NCBI GenBank assembly: GCA_947594085.1
Contig: CANQEB010000037.1
Coordinates: 1-14,191 of the forward strand
Direction: 5' to 3'
DNA: 14,191 bases
From: an uncultured Lachnospiraceae bacterium
Lineage (GTDB): Bacteria; Bacillota; Clostridia; Lachnospirales; Lachnospiraceae
Part shown: positions 1 to 7,090 of the stretch, piece by piece
Layout: each line of letters begins with the position of its first letter
Position numbering within the stretch: the stretch's first letter is position 1
The notes under the pieces: model-generated
Databases searched by the model: none
What the model was told of the DNA's origin: nothing
Seen by the model: the letters and a program-made list of their open reading frames with translations, nothing else
Position numbers and translations under genes: made by a program

Positions 1-3000
1 TCGTTTACGCCCTCGCCGCTCAGCGTGAAATCAAACTGCCCGTTCTCAAGCTCTCTCCCGTGCAGCGTCTTGTGCGCCCCTACGTCTACCGTGCCGCTCG
101 CGTTATACTCGTTCGCAAAGGTCATGCTATCAACGGTAGCACCCTCACTGTTCTTGATCGTCTTATCTACTTTCAGCGTGCCGTCGTTGTTGTCCGAAAT
201 CGTCACTTCTACCGTATAAGATTCTTCCGAATACGTGTAGCCTTCTGCATTAGTTGCTTTCTCGACCACCGTATAGGTGTAGGTATTTCCTACATCCGCC
301 AGTGTATACTTGATCGCGTCAAAGTCTACCAGACCTCCGTCATCGTTCGACTTTGTCTGAAGCACCTCACCGTCCAGCTTCAACTCGAAGGTAAACTTTC
401 CGCCCGGAAGAGCCTTACCTTTCAGAGTCTTATGCGCATCAAGATCAACAGACCCTTCTGCCTCGTATGTGTTTGTAAATGTGAATGTCGCTGTATCGCC
501 CTCAAGTTTAGGCTCACTGCTTACAGTTACAACCTTGCCCTTGCCGTCGATACTAGGTCCTACTATTACTTTAACTTCATATTTTTGGTTGTCGTATATG
601 ATCCCGTTCTTCTTATTATTATCAGCCTCTCCCGGAATCTCCTCATATACCTTATAGGTATATACTCCATCCTCCGTGTATTTGATCTGTCCAAAGCCGT
701 GTGCATTGAGATCATGGACGGTAACCGTCGTCTTACCATCCGTCGTGCCTTCCGGCATCGGCGCGCCGCCAACTGCTTCCAGCACAAAGGTGAAACCATC
801 CGCCGGGAACGCATGCGAGTAACTCTTCTTCGCTTTCAGTTCCACTTCGCCGGTCTCTTTATTATTCGTGACGGTCACGTTGCCGGTTGTCGCATCCGAC
901 TTAAGTTCAACCATCTGACTTGAGCCATATGTTACCGTGTACTCGAAAGTCCTTCCAACAGGCGTTCCTGCCTCATCGGTCTCGATTACATAGTAAGTCC
1001 CCAGATCAAGTTTTTCAAATGTCACTGTTTGCCCGTTTGTAATCAGCTTCACATCGCTGACTCTTTCCGTGCCGGCTTTATCCTTGAAGAGCGCAACATG
1101 GAATGGGGTATCATCTTTTGTCGATTCACCATTCAAAGTTACGTTCTTCGTTACGTTGATCTCGCCCTGCTGTTTGTTGTTGAAAATTACCTCCGCAGCA
1201 TCAACTTCCTGCAGGTTTGTAGGATTCTGTCCGAAAATAGGACGCTTATTGTCCAAGACACGGTAGTAAGTAACCTTCGTTGCACCACCCTCCAAAAGGC
1301 TTGGAAGTTCTACATGTGCGACGAATTTTGCACTATCGTAAACATAACCATCCGGACCTTCCGCCGACTCCTCGATCAGATACCAGAGTTCCCACGATAT
1401 AATAATGGTAGGATCAGGTTCATACGGACCAAAACTAAATCCTTCGCCATTGTTATGCACCGTGCCCTGAGGTTCCCATTCGCGGTTCCAACCATTATAT
1501 CTGCTTAATTTAAATGTAAACACCTGATCAGTCGCAGGCTGGCCGTCAATTTTCTTACGACCACTCAGTGAGAACTGTCTTCTTATTGTTTTGTTGTTCG
1601 TGAACGACGCAGTGTTCTCCGTAACCTCTGCCGTCCCACCCGCAGTCACTTTTACATGAATATCATTTTCACCGGTAAGCGTCGTTCCGTGCTGATTTGG
1701 GTGCTCTCTCACAATGTAGTCGCCAGGATCCAAATCCTTGACCTCGGTCGTACCGCTTACACCCTTGTCAACCGTTACAGCTACGCCTTCCTTTACAGGC
1801 GTTTCACCGTCTGCTTCATATATATCGAAGAAATACATTCCGTCGACATCCGTATTAGACTCGCCCGCTACGCTCTGGCCATTGATCGTCACGTTCTTCT
1901 CGATGAACAGACTGCCTTTCTCCGCAGTATTCGTGCACTCCACAGTCTTAGAGTATTCAGTCGAACTCTCTACCAGCTGAATATGATGAATCTCATTTTT
2001 TCCATGCTCCACATGATTACCAATCACAGAGCCGTTTATCGCACCGTCTGAGTCAAAAGATCCTGCCGGAATCAAAACTGTACCCAGACACTCCGTGAAT
2101 TTAACACTTCCGCTATATGGCTTAACTTCTCCGTTTTCTTTGGTATAGAAGTTCCAAATAATGCTATTTGCAATATCACTCCAAGTTCCTGTCGCCTGTC
2201 CATTAACTTTCATTCCCCTTAGATTAATATGATCTCCCGCATCTGTGCAGTCAACATTAATGACAAGGAACTCATCGTCTCCTATTCGTAAGCCAGGATC
2301 CTGCCATGCATTTTCAACATGTGGAATATCAAACGGATGCACACCATTTACCACAGTCGCTTTTTCGTCAATTCCATCGCCTTTGGTGACCACATTAGCA
2401 ACGACAACCGACCCAGAACTTACAAGATCCGCAAGATCTTTAGACAACTGCTCTAAATTATTAAATTCTGACTCAAAATTAATCGGAAACGGTTTGCCTG
2501 CTGTTGTAACAGTTGTGTTCTTCGTGTCTACCAGATAGCCTCTGCAATCTGCCAAGCCCTTTCTTCTTACCAATCTGCGTAAATCTTCTGGCTTTCCTTC
2601 TACGTACAAGAGTGTCTCATTCTCGCTTCCCATAACGAGTGATGAAGCCACATCATTAAACAAATTTGAGTTTACATTTCCAGTTCCCTCAAAGAATTCA
2701 ACATACGATGTATTACCGGCACCACCGATCACCGTCGAATTTTCTGCTTCCGTCGAATCATAGGCAACCTTCACCGTCTGTCCATTCACAGTTGCTGAAC
2801 CATCCTTTAAAACTGGATGATTATCATCATCTAATTCAAATACATAGTAGACTCCTTCGCTAAGATTAGGTATATCTATGGAACCTTTTCCGTCTTCGCC
2901 CGTAGTAAGCTCAACTATTCCTCCATTTCCTATAGAAGGCACAAGCTGATAATTTCCTGACGTATCCTTCTGATAAACGCCAAATCTATATTTTGCTCTC

Positions 3001-4616
3001 TGAGAGTTCGGCCCTACCGCCGTCTTTTTGATGGTAAGCGTAGATGTTGATATGTTGTGCTCCAACACTGTTGTCGTATTACCAATCTGGCTCTCTGACC
3101 CAAGAAAATGCTGTACTGCCACCGCACCTTCCATGTGATTTGTATTCTTAAACTCTTTTGCAAATACAGCAAAAGATCTGGCCGTGCCAAGCCGTTTTAC
3201 AATATCGCCACGCGTCATTGTAGAACCGCTCATTGAATATGTCGCAACCATATTAAGGTTGTCAATCGTCATTGTCGCGCTATTCGCTGCATTATTTTTC
3301 CCGACCGTGATGTTCGCGTCAAGCGCTTTTGCATTCCCCTTCTCCGTTACCTGATAAAAAGCAGTCTCATCAAGCAAATTCTCGGAAACACCAGTTGGAA
3401 TCGGATTATTTTTATATTCAATGTCGACTTCAATCTTGCCCTCCGGAATAATCTCCTGTCCATCCTTCAGAAAAGTAAAATTGTACGCACGCAAACCAAG
3501 CAGAGATTTGGTTTCATCCTTCTCTGCTTCGTTTATAGCTGTTACAAGCTCTTTATATTCTTCAGATTTTACATCCTCTACGGTATCCATCTGAAGCACA
3601 ACCAGATTAGAGTTGAGGAGTTCCTCATCTTCCTCCGCTACCGCAGTGACCTTAATGTCTTTGTCCTCATATACGAACGTCCGATCCTTTTCGACCACCT
3701 GCGTCAGTATTATAATAGAGAAGCTATCCGTCGCAAATTCTGCCGAGGACACTGCTCCCTCTTCGGTGACAGCCGCGTCGGTCGTCACGTCCTCTGCGCC
3801 CGCCTGCTCATCCAGATGGATTACCTGAAGCTCGGCTGCGTCATTATTCATCGTCTCGCTGCCAAAGTCTTCGTCGTTGTCCTTCTTGTAATCTACCTTG
3901 ACTGCAACCTCGCACTGCGGCTCGATCTCTTCGCCGTCCAGCTCGAAGTGCATGTCGTATGCTACGTAGTTCGCGATCTCTTTATCTTCGCCGACCGCTT
4001 CCTCCGCCTGCGCCAGCTCGTCGGCGGAGATCTCTACCTTCTCGACAACAAACTTTGCATCTGCCGGGATCGCGGTAGGATCGCTGACAGTTGCTGTCAC
4101 GATCATTGTATCATCTTCATATGTATATACACCTGTCGCTTCCGTCTCTTCCTCGACGATCGCCTCGGTCTCAACCTCCGCCGCCTCAGTCAGGACTTCC
4201 GTCTCAGTCTCGGTCAGGGCTTCTGTCTCAGCCTCAGTCAAGGCTTCCGTCTCAGCCGGAATTTCCGTCTCAACCTGGACTCCTACCTCAGTCTGAGCTT
4301 CCGTCTCAGTTGGAGCTTCGGTCTCAGTCTGAATTTCGGTCTCCGCCGCGAATTCGCTCTCTGTCTCGGCCGTTGCCTCTGACATAGCTTCCTTCTCGGC
4401 CGGTGTCAGGCCCTCCGACTCGCTCTCGAGCTCGGTCTCATCCTCTACCTGCGCGTCCGTCTGCTCGGTCGCCTCGGTCTCGGTCTCCGTCTGCTTCTTG
4501 TTACCGGTCACGCCACCGATTACCGCTGCCATCGACGTCATTCCCTGAGAATTGACGAGCATAGCAAGCGCTAACAGCATAGCCAGCAATCTGCTTAAAC
4601 GACTTGTCTTCTTCAT
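1..4616 (-). CDS. Large secreted multi-domain adhesin (choice-of-anchor A, Cna-B and FctA-type domains), C-terminus cut by window edge
   Basis: This is open for 1,538 codons from ATG 4616 (SD AAAGGGG, 6 nt upstream) and runs off the left edge. Residues 1-31 are a signal peptide (MKKTSRLSRLLAMLLALAM..., likely cleaved near SMA-A). Residues 40-160 are an E/T-rich degenerate stalk. Residues 163-310 and 311-465 are two related domains, opening YTYEDDTMIVTA and FVYEDKDIKVTA. A choice-of-anchor A type domain follows: its start (SFAVFAKEF, HMEGAVAV) is near 475-510 and its end (IIWNFYT, GTVLIPAGSF, GKNEIHH) is near 830-880, with a Cna-B-like domain set in at about 522-620. Then come Cna-B-like domains (EKNVTING near 905; VTKNVTLNG near 1160) alternating with FctA/Spy0128-type pilin domains carrying candidate isopeptide lysines at K1264, K1396 and K1516. 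From these families I infer a cell-wall-anchored fibrillar adhesin or pilin-like protein stiffened by isopeptide bonds. The sorting signal would lie outside the window. The ligand is unknown. Confidence 0.9.
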   Translation of the reverse strand, partial: MKKTSRLSRLLAMLLALAMLVNSQGMTSMAAVIGGVTGNKKQTETETEATEQTDAQVEDETELESESEGLTPAEKEAMSEATAETESEFAAETEIQTETEAPTETEAQTEVGVQVETEIPAETEALTEAETEALTETETEVLTEAAEVETEAIVEEETEATGVYTYEDDTMIVTATVSDPTAIPADAKFVVEKVEISADELAQAEEAVGEDKEIANYVAYDMHFELDGEEIEPQCEVAVKVDYKKDNDEDFGSETMNNDAAELQVIHLDEQAGAEDVTTDAAVTEEGAVSSAEFATDSFSIIILTQVVEKDRTFVYEDKDIKVTAVAEEDEELLNSNLVVLQMDTVEDVKSEEYKELVTAINEAEKDETKSLLGLRAYNFTFLKDGQEIIPEGKIEVDIEYKNNPIPTGVSENLLDETAFYQVTEKGNAKALDANITVGKNNAANSATMTIDNLNMVATYSMSGSTMTRGDIVKRLGTARSFAVFAKEFKNTNHMEGAVAVQHFLGSESQIGNTTTVLEHNISTSTLTIKKTAVGPNSQRAKYRFGVYQKDTSGNYQLVPSIGNGGIVELTTGEDGKGSIDIPNLSEGVYYVFELDDDNHPVLKDGSATVNGQTVKVAYDSTEAENSTVIGGAGNTSYVEFFEGTGNVNSNLFNDVASSLVMGSENETLLYVEGKPEDLRRLVRRKGLADCRGYLVDTKNTTVTTAGKPFPINFESEFNNLEQLSKDLADLVSSGSVVVANVVTKGDGIDEKATVVNGVHPFDIPHVENAWQDPGLRIGDDEFLVINVDCTDAGDHINLRGMKVNGQATGTWSDIANSIIWNFYTKENGEVKPYSGSVKFTECLGTVLIPAGSFDSDGAINGSVIGNHVEHGKNEIHHIQLVESSTEYSKTVECTNTAEKGSLFIEKNVTINGQSVAGESNTDVDGMYFFDIYEADGETPVKEGVAVTVDKGVSGTTEVKDLDPGDYIVREHPNQHGTTLTGENDIHVKVTAGGTAEVTENTASFTNNKTIRRQFSLSGRKKIDGQPATDQVFTFKLSRYNGWNREWEPQGTVHNNGEGFSFGPYEPDPTIIISWELWYLIEESAEGPDGYVYDSAKFVAHVELPSLLEGGATKVTYYRVLDNKRPIFGQNPTNLQEVDAAEVIFNNKQQGEINVTKNVTLNGESTKDDTPFHVALFKDKAGTERVSDVKLITNGQTVTFEKLDLGTYYVIETDEAGTPVGRTFEYTVTYGSSQMVELKSDATTGNVTVTNNKETGEVELKAKKSYSHAFPADGFTFVLEAVGGAPMPEGTTDGKTTVTVHDLNAHGFGQIKYTEDGVYTYKVYEEIPGEADNNKKNGIIYDNQKYEVKVIVGPSIDGKGKVVTVSSEPKLEGDTATFTFTNTYEAEGSVDLDAHKTLKGKALPGGKFTFELKLDGEVLQTKSNDDGGLVDFDAIKYTLADVGNTYTYTVVEKATNAEGYTYSEESYTVEVTISDNNDGTLKVDKTIKNSEGATVDSMTFANEYNASGTVDVGAHKTLHGRELENGQFDFTLSGEGVN
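4137..4500 (-). repeat. Degenerate Glu/Thr-rich repeat coding region in the adhesin
   Basis: Residues 40-160 of the adhesin are dominated by short units such as TETEA, TEAQTE, ALTEAETE and TETETE, encoded by GAG-ACY-GAG-GCY-like codons. The stretch directly follows the signal peptide, so it forms the mature N-terminus rather than the wall-proximal stalk. Its repetitive DNA makes it a likely site of length variation between strains (inference). Confidence 0.75.
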
Positions 4617-4649
4617 GTTGTTCCCCTTTCTTTGTTGGAGTTTTGAAAT

Positions 4650-4834
4650 GGCCTTCCGGCCGAATCATTGTCTGCTCTTAATTTATTGTTCTGTCATGCT
4701 ATTTGTTCCGGAAATTTGCTCCCGGTTGCATCGTGTCATGTCCCGGAAATCATTTCCGGTTGTAACGTATTATGTTCCGGAAATCAGCTTTCCGGTTGCC
4801 TCATGTCAGTCGTCCGGAACCCCGGAATCCGGGG
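4650..4834 (-). repeat. Tandem short hairpins in the leader between the 90-aa gene and the adhesin
   Basis: Three units about 35 bp apart each carry CAA - CCGGAAA - 3 to 5 nt loop - TTTCCGG - RACA when read on the minus strand. The hairpins are at 4777-4795 (loop GCTGA), 4743-4759 (loop TGA) and 4708-4725 (CCGGGAG, loop CAAA, TTTCCGG). A CCCCGG-ATT-CCGGGG hairpin (4820-4834) lies in the last codons of the upstream gene, and a small GGCC-GGAA-GGCC hairpin (4650-4661) lies near the adhesin SD. None is followed by a U-tract, so these do not look like intrinsic terminators. Confidence 0.8.
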
Positions 4835-5078
4835 CATCCAGGCCATCTGGATCTCCCGGGCTTGCGCCCTCCCAGGGGTCGGCCGAATCTCCCGGCCCGC
4901 CGGAGCCTCCTTCAGCAAAAACTGTCTCTTCTTCATTGATTGCAGAATCAATCAGGCGAAGCAGCTCCACCACACTCCGGAAGCTCTGCTTGTTATCACC
5001 CTGAATCCACTTCAATTGGCCTTGCCAGCTATGATCCTGCGTGTCGTTTATCTCTAGAATAAACATTTGTTTTTTCAC
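4806..5078 (-). CDS. Small protein (90 aa) with WQG...ELLRLID domain and acidic Gly/Pro/Asp tail
   Basis: It starts at GTG 5078 with a strong SD (AAGGAGG at 5089-5095, 10 nt spacing). I do not recognise a named family. Residues 1-50 look like a compact fold: short strands (MFILEIND, WQGQLKWIQ) followed by a helix (SFRSVVELLRLIDSAI). Residues 51-90 are low-complexity and rich in Gly, Pro and Asp (FAEGGSGGPGDSADPWEG...). There is no signal peptide or membrane segment, so it is probably cytoplasmic. The same strand-helix segment recurs at the C-terminus of the 146-aa protein encoded at 6537-6977. It lies 189 nt upstream of the adhesin on the same strand with no terminator between, so the two are probably co-transcribed. 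A role in controlling or supporting the adhesin is only a guess. Confidence 0.75.
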   Translation of the reverse strand: MKKQMFILEINDTQDHSWQGQLKWIQGDNKQSFRSVVELLRLIDSAINEEETVFAEGGSGGPGDSADPWEGASPGDPDGLDAPDSGVPDD

Positions 5079-5107
5079 GGATGTAACTCCTCCTTATACT
5101 TTTCGGC

Positions 5108-5126
5108 GCTGCGCTCTCTGCACAGC
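5108..5126 (-). promoter_or_regulatory. Leader hairpin upstream of the 90-aa gene
   Basis: On the minus strand GCTGTGC - AGAGA loop - GCGCAGC forms a 7-bp stem with one G-U pair. It ends 12 nt upstream of the AAGGAGG ribosome-binding site (5089-5095). It could modulate translation or mRNA stability. No known riboswitch was recognised. Confidence 0.35.
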
Positions 5127-5254
5127 CAGTCGTCCTTCCTTAAATATTCCATAGCACAAATCTTTATCTATATATAAATGTGAAAGAGTGAGAGTGAACA
5201 AATCCACATCCATGCTCCGGCTTTTTTATCCCGGCAAAAATGCATAATGCGCGC

Positions 5255-5276
5255 ACTTCACCCAAACTTCACCCAA
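5255..5276. repeat. 11-bp perfect tandem direct repeat, candidate operator
   Basis: Acttcacccaa occurs twice back to back (5255-5265 and 5266-5276). It begins 11 bp downstream of the minus-strand TATAAT. Adjacent 11-bp direct repeats are the geometry of OmpR/PhoB-family response-regulator sites; assigning this site to that class is inference. Confidence 0.45.
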
Positions 5277-5287
5277 TATTATTTTCG

Positions 5288-5293
5288 ATTATA
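5288..5293 (-). promoter_or_regulatory. Candidate -10 element for the 90-aa gene / adhesin transcript
   Basis: A perfect TATAAT lies on the minus strand in the AT-rich spacer, about 210 nt upstream of the GTG start. No good -35 lies at 16-18 bp (the position reads ACCAAA), so if it is real, the promoter is weak or needs an activator. Confidence 0.35.
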
Positions 5294-5480
5294 CAGCACA
5301 CCAGTCACATTTTGGTAACAAAACTGCTCTTTTTCATAAATTTTTGAAATTTTTTTCGGATTTTTTTGTGATAGTTCGCAAAATTATCTCTGTAATCCTA
5401 CTTTCTCTGAGCTGATTATTTTCTACTTATAAGATGCCATTTTTAAAGTTTAATATATTGAATGAACATTATAAGTTTCA

Positions 5481-5522
5481 TAAAATGAAAAAGGCCGACA
5501 GCTCCTTTCTGCCACCGGCCTT
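5481..5522 (-). terminator. Rho-independent terminator closing the prfA-distal operon
   Basis: On the minus strand AAGGCCG (from 5522) pairs with CGGCCTT (to 5491) across an 18-nt loop and is followed by TTTCATTTT. It lies about 50 nt downstream of the stop codon of the 66-aa gene. Confidence 0.75.
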
Positions 5523-5574
5523 CCAGGTCATTTTGCCCTCAATTTTTATCTATTGTTCGCCTACTGCACAGTTC

Positions 5575-5775
5575 TCAAAAGTTCTCTTGCATGGCTTCCT
5601 GCAGTATCCTCTCTTCGTCACACTCCGGCGCATACTTTTCCGCAATTTTCACGATCTGGTCGATTTTCTCCTCCGGCTCTTCCAGCGCATCTGCGATCTG
5701 CGCCACGGTGCAACACTTTTTTAGCTTCTTTAGTACCTGCTGAATTAAATACTGCTCCCTGCCAATATCTTCCAC
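5575..5775 (-). CDS. Small helical protein (66 aa) resembling the C-terminal tail of Rpn-type nucleases
   Basis: It starts at GTG 5775, 21 nt after the radical SAM gene. An in-frame TAA two codons upstream rules out a longer form, and no clear SD is close, so translation may depend on coupling. The sequence is highly helical and charged: YLIQQVLKKLKK, then a helix-turn-helix-like segment (TVAQIADALEEPEEKIDQIVK), then a second acidic helix. It resembles, from memory, the KLKKGKSxEEIAxxLE-type tails of Rpn/PD-(D/E)XK recombination-promoting nucleases, but no nuclease domain is encoded upstream. It may be a free-standing small protein or a remnant. It is the last gene before a good terminator, which supports it being expressed. 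Confidence 0.6.
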   Translation of the reverse strand: MEDIGREQYLIQQVLKKLKKCCTVAQIADALEEPEEKIDQIVKIAEKYAPECDEERILQEAMQENF

Positions 5776-5796
5776 TATTTAACTATTGTAATTCTC

Positions 5797-6414
5797 TCAA
5801 TCCTCCCACGGCCGGATGCGGTAGCGCACACTCAGCTGTTCGCAGATCGCACGACACTGCTCTTCCTCCTGAGCAGTCAGCGTCGTCGCCACGGTTGTCA
5901 TCACCACCTGCGGTACATATTTTACGCATTCTCGCGCGAAATCAAGCATCGCATCAAACGATCGCTCCCCAAACTTCGGACGCACAAGCTCATAATATCT
6001 CTTCCGGTCTGGCGTGTTGAGGCTAATCGAGACCGTATCGACAAGTCCTTCGAGAAGCGGCGCAATATCTTTTCCATTCACCAGATTGCCCAAACCGTTC
6101 GTGTTGATGCGGATCGGCTTCCCATAGTGCTCCTTCACGAAGCGTGCAGTCTCCAGCAGCACATCCAGCGCCTCCGTCGGCTCTCCGAACCCACAGAAGA
6201 CCACTTCCGCATAATGATCCATATCGAATTTTTCAAACTCCGCCAAGACTTCATCAAGCGTCGGAGTGTGCTCCAGCCAGAGCGGTCCCGACTCCTCCAT
6301 GCTTTCGCGCGTCTGTCGCAGGCAAAACGTACAGGCGCACGGACACTTGTTTGTCAGATTTACGTAGAGATTATCGTGTACTTCATATAAAATTGTCATT
6401 GCAGTGTGCTTCAT
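5797..6414 (-). CDS. TatD family-associated radical SAM protein
   Basis: This is a 205-aa radical SAM protein. C24, C28 and C31 form the canonical CxxxCxxC [4Fe-4S] motif (NKCPCACTFCLRQ). A GFGEPT motif at 75-80 corresponds to the SAM-binding GGE region, and INTNG (103-107) and SISLNTPD follow as in the TIM-barrel core. The opening (ILYEVHDNLYVNLTNKCPC) and short length fit the TatD-linked radical SAM family (TIGR04038), whose substrate is unknown. Start ATG 6414 has GGAAGGG about 11 nt upstream; an internal ATG at 6399 would also match the family start but has no SD. The usual partner tatD is not adjacent here. The enzyme is presumably cytoplasmic and cleaves SAM to a 5'-deoxyadenosyl radical. 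Confidence 0.88.
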   Translation of the reverse strand: MKHTAMTILYEVHDNLYVNLTNKCPCACTFCLRQTRESMEESGPLWLEHTPTLDEVLAEFEKFDMDHYAEVVFCGFGEPTEALDVLLETARFVKEHYGKPIRINTNGLGNLVNGKDIAPLLEGLVDTVSISLNTPDRKRYYELVRPKFGERSFDAMLDFARECVKYVPQVVMTTVATTLTAQEEEQCRAICEQLSVRYRIRPWED

Positions 6415-6536
6415 GATAGGATCGTCCCTTCCGCCTGCTCTTTCATTTCAGTCATTTCTTATCGCCCGGCAGAAAATGAAATTATATGCTTTCCGCCTTC
6501 TTATGCACTCTCTCACATTGACGCCACCGCTCATGT

Positions 6537-6977
6537 CTACTTAGCGGCCAGCAATGCATCGATTTCCTTCAACAGCTCCATCTCGCTCTGGTACTCGTGC
6601 ATGATCCCGTCCTCGCTGAGCAGAACCCCTTGCCAGCCGGCTCTGCGACGGCTCTGCACCAGAATGTCAAACGTGTAGCGTGCGCCCTGTTTGGCCAGAA
6701 TCTCCTCGTCCTCCAGAAAGAGCTCCGGCGTGGCATAACCGCCCTTTCTGGCCGCCATGCCCCGGAAGCTCCGCTTTTCCTGGAAAGTTTGCGGGTAGCC
6801 TCGCATATCGAAAAGCTTATCCGCCAGCACAATCAGCTCCCCGAAATCACGAAAGCTGACTGGCTCACGGTTCATCTTGCTGTAAAATTTTCCCTGAAAA
6901 TCATTCGCGATATCACTGTCTATACAGACGCGGATGCTATTCGCCGGATACGTCCGGCTCTTATTCTTATCTTCCAT
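6537..6977 (-). CDS. Conserved-looking hypothetical protein (146 aa) with C-terminal WQG...ELLKEID domain
   Basis: ATG 6977 has a GGAGA SD 8 nt upstream. I cannot name a family. The N-terminal half (IRVCIDSD, GKFYSKMNREPVSFRDFGELIVLADKLFD, YPQTFQEKRSF) reads as a mixed alpha/beta domain. The C-terminal 45 residues (FDILVQSRRRAGWQGVLL..., YQSEMELLKEIDALL) match the fold pattern of the 90-aa protein encoded beside the adhesin. There is no signal peptide or membrane segment. It lies 113 nt downstream of prfA, across a direct-repeat region, and 122 nt upstream of the radical SAM gene on the same strand with no terminator between, so read-through from the prfA operon is plausible. Confidence 0.82.
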   Translation of the reverse strand: MEDKNKSRTYPANSIRVCIDSDIANDFQGKFYSKMNREPVSFRDFGELIVLADKLFDMRGYPQTFQEKRSFRGMAARKGGYATPELFLEDEEILAKQGARYTFDILVQSRRRAGWQGVLLSEDGIMHEYQSEMELLKEIDALLAAK

Positions 6978-7016
6978 ATCGTTGTTCTCCGTTCTCCCAA
7001 CTGTCCTCGCTCTTTT

Positions 7017-7079
7017 TCCCAGCTACTTCTCTCAGCTGCTTCCCTCAACTTCTCCCAGCTACTTCTCTCAGCTGCTTCC
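7017..7079. repeat. 27-bp perfect direct repeat with 36-bp period in the prfA downstream spacer
   Basis: The same 27 bp (beginning tcccagctacttctctcagc) occurs at 7017-7043 and 7053-7079, separated by 9 nt. Each copy contains two imperfect 13-bp subunits (cagctacttctct and cagctgcttccct), so the spacer is built from about 12-13 bp units. On the minus-strand RNA it is purine-rich (GAGAAGU, GGGAAGC) and lies in the leader of the 146-aa gene. Confidence 0.85.
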
Positions 7080-7090
7080 GCCCCGTCTGC

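Larger units (their letters stand above)
5079..5574. other. AT-rich intergenic region, about 500 nt, no gene seen
   Basis: No convincing coding frame is present on either strand. It holds the terminator of the upstream operon (5481-5522), poly-T/poly-A tracts around 5330-5370, a -10-like TATAAT (minus strand, 5288-5293), an 11-bp tandem direct repeat (5255-5276) and a 7-bp-stem hairpin (5108-5126) next to the SD of the 90-aa gene. The likely role is promoter plus leader for the 90-aa gene and adhesin. Confidence 0.6.

Noticed and set aside
60..923. Long plus-strand open frame (287 codons)
   Set aside because: It is antisense to the adhesin, whose minus-strand translation has clear pilin-domain repeats. 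The plus product has no recognisable composition or motifs.
4690..4805. Series of intrinsic terminators after the 90-aa gene
   Set aside because: None of the hairpins has a U-tract; all are followed by RACA.
5215..5240. ccggc-T-run-ccggc as a terminator
   Set aside because: The arms are direct repeats with only a 4-bp CCGG dyad, too weak for a terminator stem.
6978..7090. TRAP-like (NAG)n attenuation leader in the purine-rich repeat
   Set aside because: The NAG triplets are irregularly spaced and there is no trp gene downstream.
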